A stretch of 7,983 nt of DNA from Chloroflexota bacterium (GTDB lineage Bacteria; Chloroflexota; Chloroflexia; Chloroflexales; Kallotenuaceae), in NCBI GenBank assembly GCA_019240175.1, contig JAFAYS010001109.1:1-7983 (forward strand), written 5' to 3'. Both the position numbers and the translations under genes were made by a program. The number at the start of each line of letters is the position of its first letter. Within the stretch, counting starts at the first letter, position 1. The notes under the pieces were generated by a model that ran no database searches, was not told the DNA's origin, and saw nothing but the letters and a program-made list of their open reading frames with translations. Shown here piece after piece: positions 1-5,193 of the stretch.

Positions 1-1907
1 CGCGGGCGATGCTGGTCCAGGCGATCGTGACCGGGCTGAGCGTGCTGCCCTTCGCGGCGCTGGGCTACGCCGTCTTTCGGCGGCGCGATGTTGCCCTTGT
101 CAGCACATTGATCGCGTCGCTCTTCGTGCCCTTCGCGGCCTATGGCAGCGTGCTCTTCGCCGAGGCGCTCTTTGTCGCGCTGATCGCGGCCTCGTTCGCG
201 CTGCTGCCCTACGGCCAAACCGATGCGCTTTCCCGTCGTCGCCTGTTCCTGGCCGGCGTGCTGCTCGGCCTGGCGACGCTGACGCGTGCGGTGGGCTTGT
301 TCTTCATTCCGATATTGGTTCTAGCTCTGATCGCTGAATTTTGGAAGAACAGAGAACAGAGAACAGAGAACAAAGGGAACAAAGAAGCAAGCATCAGATT
401 CCCCTCGCCTGCCGCAGCGGGAGAGGGGCGGCAAGCGAAGCGAGACGGGGTGAGGGCCTTGCTTCCCCGTGACCTTTCCCGAATTCTCCTAGGTTCTTGG
501 TTCTTGGTTCTTGGTTCTTTCCTCGTCATCGCCCCATGGACGCTGCGCAATGCCCTGGCCTACGATCGCTTGATCGCGGTCGACACCAACGGCGGGATCT
601 CGTTCTGGTACGGCGCGGTGCGCAGCGACGCCGAGCTAGCTGCCGGCGAGGCTCAGCTAGCCGCGCTGCCGAATCTGGCCGACAAGCAGCGGGCGGCGCT
701 TGCGCTGGCCTTCGACGCGATCGCCGCCGATCCGGGGCACTACCTGAGCAACGTGCGCTACAAGATCGTTAGCCTGTGGCAGCTGGGCAGCCGCAACTAC
801 GCCGCCGGCGGCATCATCAGCTTCGATCCTGACGGTTACAGCCTGGGCCAGACGCCGGGCGAGCTGCCACTGCCGCTCTCGCTGCTGGCCGACGCGCAGT
901 ACGTGCTGCTGGTGCTGGGCGGCATCTGGGGCTACTGCTTCGCGCCGCGCGAGTCGCGCTCCGTGGTGCTGCTGCTGTGGCTGCTCTTCGGTACGCTGAT
1001 GAGCGGCATCACGATCGGGCATCCCCGGCTGCGGCTGCCGCTGCTAGTGGCCTTCGTGCCGTACGCCGCGTGGTGCGCGCTGATGCTTCCGAGCATCGTG
1101 CGATCGCTGCGCGCGAGGTGGCGAACGACAACGATCGCGGTGCTGGTGACGCTGGCATTTGCAGGCGTGATCTTTACGCAGCAGTACGCGCGCTGGGCGC
1201 GAGCGCTGCTCACGGTCAAAACTAGCGATCAGACCAGCGCGGCGACGTATCGCCAGGCCTACGCGATCAACCCGGCCAATCCGCTCTGGCTGCTGGCTGC
1301 CGCCGATTGGGAAAGCCGCAGCGGTAACTGGGCGCAAGCCGAGCAAGACTACCAGCAGGCCGTGGAGCAAGACCCGCGCAGCCTGTACGCGCATGTTAGC
1401 CTGATCCAGGCGGCGTTTTTGCGCGGGGACGAGCGTCAGGCGCAGCAGCATCTCGCCGCGATCCAGGCGCTGGGCCGCGACAACAACGATCTGCTACTGT
1501 GGGCCTGGTCGCGCTTCAGCGCGTACGCCGCCACTACGATCCAGCCTACGCAGCCCGGCGCGCTCGGGATGATCCAGGGCTTCGTGCCCACGCAGCCAGG
1601 CAGCGACGAGCGCTGGACGATGGGGACCGCGCAGCTGCGCCTTGAGCCATCGCAGGACTGCGGGCAGATCAGCTTGACGCTGCGTGGCCACCAGCCGAAT
1701 CAGCCGCTCGACGTGGAAGTAGGCGGGCGCTTCACAACGATCAACATTACAACCGAGCGATCGGTGTATCATGTACCCTTGGAGGCGGGATTGTGTCAGG
1801 CGGGAAATCCGCTGCTGGTCACGCTGCGCACTCGCACGCGGGTGCTGGACGCCGACACACAGCCCTGGCCGGTAGGCGTAGCGGTAGCACAGGTGAGCCT
1901 TGAGTAG
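1..1907 (+). CDS. GT39-like membrane glycosyltransferase with C-terminal TPR-like and beta domains (5' partial)
   Basis: Probable polyprenyl-phosphate-sugar-dependent glycosyltransferase of the GT-C fold (GT39/PMT-like), acting on the outer face of the membrane. The frame is open to the window edge (first whole codon at base 3). The ATG at base 9 has no visible ribosome site and lies inside a membrane helix, so the true start and the usual N-terminal acidic catalytic motif are upstream. Counting from that ATG, hydrophobic helices lie near residues 3-22, 28-66, 80-111, 160-176, 290-312, 317-335, 341-360 and 375-390. Family-like signatures are LTRAVGLFFIP (91-101), APWTLRN (175-181) and TNGGISFWYG (193-202). 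Residues 413-480 form a TPR-like helical region (AYAINPANPLWLLAAADWES, then an A-EQDYQQAVEQDP helix). Residues 535-632 form a beta-rich domain. A repeat element supplies about residues 114-170. The C-terminus overlaps the next gene by 8 bases. Function at family level is fairly sure; donor and acceptor are unknown. Confidence 0.85.
   Translation, partial: RAMLVQAIVTGLSVLPFAALGYAVFRRRDVALVSTLIASLFVPFAAYGSVLFAEALFVALIAASFALLPYGQTDALSRRRLFLAGVLLGLATLTRAVGLFFIPILVLALIAEFWKNREQRTENKGNKEASIRFPSPAAAGEGRQAKRDGVRALLPRDLSRILLGSWFLVLGSFLVIAPWTLRNALAYDRLIAVDTNGGISFWYGAVRSDAELAAGEAQLAALPNLADKQRAALALAFDAIAADPGHYLSNVRYKIVSLWQLGSRNYAAGGIISFDPDGYSLGQTPGELPLPLSLLADAQYVLLVLGGIWGYCFAPRESRSVVLLLWLLFGTLMSGITIGHPRLRLPLLVAFVPYAAWCALMLPSIVRSLRARWRTTTIAVLVTLAFAGVIFTQQYARWARALLTVKTSDQTSAATYRQAYAINPANPLWLLAAADWESRSGNWAQAEQDYQQAVEQDPRSLYAHVSLIQAAFLRGDERQAQQHLAAIQALGRDNNDLLLWAWSRFSAYAATTIQPTQPGALGMIQGFVPTQPGSDERWTMGTAQLRLEPSQDCGQISLTLRGHQPNQPLDVEVGGRFTTINITTERSVYHVPLEAGLCQAGNPLLVTLRTRTRVLDADTQPWPVGVAVAQVSLE
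347..384 (+). repeat. AG-rich heptamer tandem repeat (GAACAGA)
   Basis: Three exact GAACAGA units (347-353, 354-360, 361-367) are followed by GAACAAA (368-374) and a spaced GGGAACAAAG (375-384). The 7-base period is not a multiple of three, so each unit is read in a different phase, giving the charged peptide KNREQRTENKGNKE. Confidence 0.9.
401..428 (+). repeat. GC-rich hairpin of repeat element copy 1
   Basis: The arms 401-412 and 417-428 pair around the loop CGCA (413-416). There are ten Watson-Crick pairs, one G-T wobble (410/419) and one G-A mismatch (407/422). It is the same length and has the same loop as the hairpin at 6998-7025. An alternative pairing exists: TGCCGC (410-415) is perfectly complementary to GCGGCA (428-433). 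There is no following T-run, so this is not an intrinsic terminator. Confidence 0.85.
492..519 (+). repeat. GGTTCTT heptamer tandem repeat (4 copies)
   Basis: Four perfect GGTTCTT units (492-498, 499-505, 506-512, 513-519). In the gene's frame they encode GSWFLVLGSF, which forms the first part of a membrane helix, so repeat-derived sequence appears to have been adopted as membrane-spanning protein. Gain or loss of one unit would shift the frame of the downstream 460 or so codons. Confidence 0.95.
1891..1896 (+). promoter_or_regulatory. Ribosome binding site supporting the TTG start at 1900
   Basis: AGGTGA matches the 3' part of the consensus AAGGAGGTGA and ends 3 bases before TTG 1900. That distance is acceptable for a site aligned to the right-hand part of the anti-Shine-Dalgarno sequence. 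An in-frame stop at 1894-1896 excludes any earlier start. The site lies inside the end of the upstream gene. Confidence 0.55.
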
Positions 1908-2748
1908 CATTCTTCACGAAGATCAACTGGTCGCGGCGATCGAGCCGTGGCTGCAACATATGCGCTGGCGCTCCAACTTCGAGCAGTGGCGCGAGCGACG
2001 CATCAATCAGGAGCGCTACCAGCAGGCGCGCATCGATCAGATCGAGGGGATCGCCGGGCCGCTGGATCGCCAGGTGCTGCTGGACGTGGGCGCGGGCATG
2101 GGCGGCTTTGCGGTCGCAGCGGCGCTTAAAGGCGCGACCGTCGCGGCCTGCGAGTTCAACCGCGCCTACTGCGAGATCATCAAGCTGCGGGCGGCGCGCA
2201 ACGAGCTGACGCTGCCGGTGTATAACGCGGCGGGCGAGGCGCTGCCCTTCGCCGATCGCAGCTTCGACACGATCGTGAGCTGGGATGTGATCGAGCATGT
2301 CCAAGATCCGGCGCGGATGCTGAGCGAGTTCAATCGCGTACTACTGCCGGGCGGCGTCGCGCTGGTCACGGCGATCAACCGCTGGGCCTGGAAAGATCCG
2401 CACTACCATATTCGCGGCCTGAACTGGCTTCCGCGCGCCTGGGCCGAAAAGCTGATCCAGCGGCGCGGTCGCTCCAAGGAGAACGCGGCGTTTCAAGATA
2501 TGCAGCGGCTGAGCGAGATGCACTACTTCAGCTACGGCGATTTCGTCGAGCTGACGCGGCGCTACGGCTTTCGCGTCCACGATCTCAAGGAACGCGAGCT
2601 GCGCGCGGGCAAGCTGCACAGTCCCAAGCGCAGCCGTCGTTTGATCCGCTCGGCGCTGCGGGCGCTGGGCCTGGAGCGGCTGGCCTATCGCGCGCAGCGG
2701 CAGTGGTACGTCGGCATGTTCGAGCTGGCGCTGGTCAAGGAGCGCTGA
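1900..2748 (+). CDS. Class I SAM-dependent methyltransferase (Methyltransf_11 type)
   Basis: Soluble S-adenosylmethionine-dependent methyltransferase of 282 residues, a usual size for the family. Visible Rossmann-fold landmarks: motif I LLDVGAGMGGF (60-70), the acidic end of strand beta2 at CEFN (E85), GEALPFADRSFD (112-123), WDVIEHV (128-134) at the strand-4 position, and LLPGG (148-152). Residues 1-55 are helical and charged; residues 165-260 probably form the substrate-binding cap, rich in Arg and aromatic residues. The TTG start at 1900 overlaps the upstream gene by 8 bases and has AGGTGA ahead of it; the ATG at 1960 (residue 21) is the fallback. The flippase gene follows after 1 base. 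Lying among glycan genes, it may methylate a sugar hydroxyl or a glycan end, but the substrate cannot be read from the sequence. Methyltransferase is secure; O-methylation of sugar is inference. Confidence 0.88.
   Translation: MSSILHEDQLVAAIEPWLQHMRWRSNFEQWRERRINQERYQQARIDQIEGIAGPLDRQVLLDVGAGMGGFAVAAALKGATVAACEFNRAYCEIIKLRAARNELTLPVYNAAGEALPFADRSFDTIVSWDVIEHVQDPARMLSEFNRVLLPGGVALVTAINRWAWKDPHYHIRGLNWLPRAWAEKLIQRRGRSKENAAFQDMQRLSEMHYFSYGDFVELTRRYGFRVHDLKERELRAGKLHSPKRSRRLIRSALRALGLERLAYRAQRQWYVGMFELALVKER
2737..2742 (+). promoter_or_regulatory. Ribosome binding site deciding the GTG start at 2750
   Basis: AAGGAG lies in the last codons of the upstream methyltransferase, 7 bases before GTG 2750. 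This is the best Shine-Dalgarno match in the window and fixes the flippase start at a non-ATG codon. Its place before the upstream stop (2746-2748) suggests translational coupling. Confidence 0.8.
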
Positions 2749-2749
2749 G

Positions 2750-4351
2750 GTGTCGGCACCACAAACATCGCTGAGCGAGCGCGTGGCCGGCGCGATTTTC
2801 TGGAACACGGTAGCATTTCCGATCAAGGCCGCGATCAAGTTTCTGGCCGGTCTGGTGCTGCTGTGGGCGCTGCTGCCCGAGGGCTACGGCTTGTTCCAGG
2901 CAGCAGTCGGTGCGGTCGTAGCCACAGTCTGGACTCTAACCGGCCTCGGCATCAGCCCGTCGATCCTGAAGTTCGTGCCCGAAGTCATGGCGCGTCAAGG
3001 ACGCGTCGGCGTGGCGCGCTTTCTGCGCCAGCTGTTTGCGATCCGCCTGGGCTTTCTGCTGACCGTCGTGCTGGCGCTCAACGTGTTTAGCGGCGATGTG
3101 CTGGGCTTCTTGCTCTCACAGGCCAGCGGTGATTACGCGCGGGCGCTTCAGGCAGACGGCCTGTTCCTACTGCGCACAGCCAGCGCGATCGTGCTGATGC
3201 GCGCCGCAACCGATACCTGCGCCCGCACGCTGGTAGCCTACTTCAAGCAAAAAACCACCAACTCGCTCGACATTGTGTCGGCGCTGGTGCAGCCGCTGCT
3301 GACGGTGCTGCTGGTGCCGGAGTGGGGTTTTGGCCTCGGCATTCGCGGCGCGGCGCTGGCAATCCTGTTCGGCTCGGCAGTCGATCTACTGCTGGCGCTC
3401 TTCGCGGTGCGGCGGGCGCTCGGCGCGCTGCCTGTCGACAACCAGCCGATCGTGGCGATCGAGCGGCTGTGGCAGCGCTTCAGCTCCAGCGCACTGATGA
3501 ACTACGTCATGGATCAGAGCGTTTTCATCACCTCGCCGGATTTCGTGGCGCTGGTTTTTCTGTGGGTCGCGCGGCCCGAAGCGCTGGCCAACATTGAGGC
3601 TGGCTGGAATCAGGTGCTGGTGCTGCTGACCTACCTGGTGATGCCGCTCAACGGCATTTATGTGCCGATGTTCAGCGAGATCTTCGCCAAACACGAAGAT
3701 CACAAGCTTCAGCCGGCGTATGCCACACTCACGCGCGCGCTGCTGCTGGCGACGGTGCCGGCAGGCATCGGCTTTATCACGCTCGCGCCGCAAGCCTTCG
3801 AGCTGCTGCACCTGGCGGACAAGTATCCGCAGGCCGCGACCGTGGCGCAGGTGGTCACGTTCTTTTTGTTCGCCGAGTCGATCGTGGTGGTGCCGCACGT
3901 GATCCTGATGGTCTACGAGCGCTACCGCATCGTGGCCTTCTCGCGGCTGCTGGCGGTGCTGAGCGCGCCGCTGATCGTGCTGGTGGCGATCAACAGCTCG
4001 GCGGTGCTGACGGCGGTCGCGATCGGCCTGTTCCGCTTTGGCAGTCGCGCCGTGCTGACGCCCTACGCCAATCGTGCGTTTGGGCTGCGCTTCCCGTGGC
4101 GCTTCGCGCTGAGGCTGCTGGTGCCGTCGCTGCTGTTTATGCTGGTGCTGACAGTGCTGAGCCGCGTGCTGCCGGTGCTGCAAACACAGCCGGTCTGGCA
4201 AAATCTGCTGCATCTCGGCCTGCTGGTCGGCAGCGGCGTGGCGATCTTTGGAATTGGCTTTAAAATGATGGGCGGCATCGACGATGCTGACCGCCAGCGG
4301 CTGGCGACGATGCGGATTCCGCTGCGCAAGTTGATTTTGCGATATTTATAA
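2750..4351 (+). CDS. Oligosaccharide flippase, Wzx-like (MOP superfamily)
   Basis: Polytopic membrane protein of 533 residues that probably moves lipid-linked oligosaccharide from the inner to the outer face of the cytoplasmic membrane. The N-terminus follows the polysaccharide-transporter pattern: a helix from about 14, then LLPEGYGLFQ (41-50), LGISPSILKFVPEVMARQG (66-84) and a charged loop before the next helix. About 12-14 hydrophobic segments are visible, near 31-62, 98-122, 137-152, 172-190, 196-222, 265-273, 287-305, 327-350, 364-388, 398-430, 452-474 and 484-504. A basic tail (514-531) ends the protein. Length fits the family (roughly 400-550). Start is the GTG with an ideal ribosome site, 1 base after the upstream stop. 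Its place between glycosyltransferases and methyltransferases supports a glycan-export role. A MATE-type drug exporter is an unlikely alternative given this context. Confidence 0.87.
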   Translation: MSAPQTSLSERVAGAIFWNTVAFPIKAAIKFLAGLVLLWALLPEGYGLFQAAVGAVVATVWTLTGLGISPSILKFVPEVMARQGRVGVARFLRQLFAIRLGFLLTVVLALNVFSGDVLGFLLSQASGDYARALQADGLFLLRTASAIVLMRAATDTCARTLVAYFKQKTTNSLDIVSALVQPLLTVLLVPEWGFGLGIRGAALAILFGSAVDLLLALFAVRRALGALPVDNQPIVAIERLWQRFSSSALMNYVMDQSVFITSPDFVALVFLWVARPEALANIEAGWNQVLVLLTYLVMPLNGIYVPMFSEIFAKHEDHKLQPAYATLTRALLLATVPAGIGFITLAPQAFELLHLADKYPQAATVAQVVTFFLFAESIVVVPHVILMVYERYRIVAFSRLLAVLSAPLIVLVAINSSAVLTAVAIGLFRFGSRAVLTPYANRAFGLRFPWRFALRLLVPSLLFMLVLTVLSRVLPVLQTQPVWQNLLHLGLLVGSGVAIFGIGFKMMGGIDDADRQRLATMRIPLRKLILRYL

Positions 4352-4355
4352 CAAC

Positions 4356-4360
4356 AAAGG
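4356..4360 (+). promoter_or_regulatory. Ribosome binding site placing the methyltransferase start at 4367
   Basis: AAAGG (extending to AAAGGATGGAT) lies directly against the ATG at 4361, too close to serve it, but 6 bases before a second in-frame ATG at 4367. The spacing therefore favours 4367, two codons into the longer reading. Confidence 0.65.
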
Positions 4361-4366
4361 ATGGAT

Positions 4367-5191
4367 ATGTCTCGTTTTGTCTCGCTGCCCGGCCTGCGCT
4401 GCATCCGCTACGAGGTTGCGCTCAACGGCTGGAAAATCCTCAAACATACCGTCAACGATTTTAGCCTGTGGCGGCTGATCGAGTATCCCTGGGTTACCGA
4501 GCAGCTCAAGCTCAAGCCCGGCGATACCGTGCTGGATCTCGGCACCGGCACCTCGTCGTATCCGCATATGCTGGCCAAAGAAGGCGTCAATGTCGTGGTG
4601 CTGGAGCTGGAGCGCGATCGTGTGCGCTGGCAGCAGCAGAAGCGGCTGGAAACCGCGCGACCCGGCGATGGCGTGGTGTATCCCGTAGTGGCCGACGCGA
4701 CCGCGCTGCCTATTCGCGATGGCGTTGGCGTGCGCGTCAGCGCGGTCTCGTCGCTTGAGCACATCCCCGACGACCACGCGGTTGGTCGCGAGATCGGGCG
4801 CGTGCTGGCCGACGACGGCATCGCGGTGATCACGATTCCCTACACCAAGAGCGAGCGCACGGGCTTTTTCAAAGGCATCAAGCCTTTCAAGCAGGTCGAG
4901 CGCAACGCCTTTGTGCAGGAGGGCAAATCGGGCTCGTTCTTCCGCTTCTACAACGACGAAGACATCCAGGAAACGTATATCGAGCCGTCGCGAGCGGAGG
5001 TGACCGCCTGGCGCGGCTTTGGGCGCAAGCTGCTCAACGGGCTGTATCACGAAACCCGGCGCAATCGCTACTGGCGGCGCTGGGTCTTGAAAGATTGGCT
5101 GCTGGCGAAGATCGCGCATCCGCTCGAAGAGCGCTTCGGCACCGCAACCGAGCCGCTGTACGTGATGTTCCGCTTGGAGCGCACCAAGTAA
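4367..5191 (+). CDS. Class I SAM-dependent methyltransferase, second in the cluster
   Basis: Soluble methyltransferase of 274 residues from the ATG at 4367 (276 from 4361; the ribosome site favours 4367). Numbering from 4361: motif I VLDLGTGTSSYP (57-68), the acidic end of beta2 at LELE (81-84), DATALPI (112-118) after beta3, SSLEHIPDD (130-138) at the strand-4 position and a strand-5 turn LADDGI (149-154). The second half has basic and aromatic stretches (KGIKPFKQVE 171-180, FFRFYNDEDIQE 193-204, YHETRRNRYWRRW 229-241) that may bind the acceptor or the membrane surface. It is not a duplicate of the first methyltransferase: outside the fold motifs the two look unrelated, so they probably have different substrates. 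It starts 9-15 bases after the flippase stop and ends 2 bases before the next gene. Family is secure; a sugar or glycan-cap substrate is inferred from context only. Confidence 0.87.
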   Translation: MSRFVSLPGLRCIRYEVALNGWKILKHTVNDFSLWRLIEYPWVTEQLKLKPGDTVLDLGTGTSSYPHMLAKEGVNVVVLELERDRVRWQQQKRLETARPGDGVVYPVVADATALPIRDGVGVRVSAVSSLEHIPDDHAVGREIGRVLADDGIAVITIPYTKSERTGFFKGIKPFKQVERNAFVQEGKSGSFFRFYNDEDIQETYIEPSRAEVTAWRGFGRKLLNGLYHETRRNRYWRRWVLKDWLLAKIAHPLEERFGTATEPLYVMFRLERTK

Positions 5192-5193
5192 GC

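Larger units (their letters stand above)
347..519 (+). repeat. Composite repeat element, copy 1, translated in frame within the GT39-like gene
   Basis: The element reads, in order: heptamer repeats of GAACAGA/GAACAAA (347-374), the box GGAACAAAGAAG (376-387), a 13-base spacer, a 28-base hairpin (401-428), a linker, the box GGTGAGGGCCTT (449-460), and four GGTTCTT heptamers (492-519). The reverse complement of the right-hand repeats (AGAACCAAGAAC) matches the left-hand AGAACAGAGAAC at 10 of 12 positions, so the ends are imperfect inverted repeats. The frame stays open. The encoded peptide (about residues 114-170) is rich in N, K, E, Q and R, unlike the Leu/Ala-rich flanks, and falls between two membrane helices. 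No transposase is encoded. Calling it a mobile MITE-like unit is inference; the composite structure and its likeness to the copy at 6951-7080 are direct observations. Confidence 0.8.

Noticed and set aside
9..11. ATG at base 9 as a genuine start of the first gene.
   Set aside because: Only eight bases precede it, none resembling a ribosome site. It begins within a membrane helix and omits the N-terminal catalytic region expected of GT39-like enzymes.
347..384. Tandem AG-rich repeats as a CRISPR array.
   Set aside because: The units are only 7-8 bases with no unique spacers between them.
401..458. The GC-rich hairpins as intrinsic terminators.
   Set aside because: Neither is followed by a T-run and both lie in the middle of intact coding frames with the gene continuing downstream.
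209..550. Open reverse-strand frames across the repeat element and elsewhere (for example 209-550, 3386-4213 and 4346-5119).
   Set aside because: They are Arg/Gln/His-rich mirror frames of GC-rich plus-strand genes with no family motifs. The long one at 3386-4213 lies antisense to the flippase and has the composition typical of a shadow.
4361..4363. ATG 4361 as the start of the second methyltransferase.
   Set aside because: The ribosome site AAAGG touches it directly with no spacer; the in-frame ATG at 4367 has a 6-base spacer. The difference is only two residues, so this is a preference, not a certainty.
4334..4366. The AT-rich stretch around the flippase end as a promoter for the second methyltransferase.
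   Set aside because: It is short, has no convincing -35/-10 pair with proper spacing, and the 9-base gap and same-strand layout fit read-through from upstream.
5095..5193. A 33-codon N-terminal extension of the AftB-like gene from TTG 5095.
   Set aside because: It lies wholly within the conserved end of the upstream methyltransferase, its peptide is Arg-rich shadow sequence, and ATG 5194 gives a normal start followed by a membrane helix.
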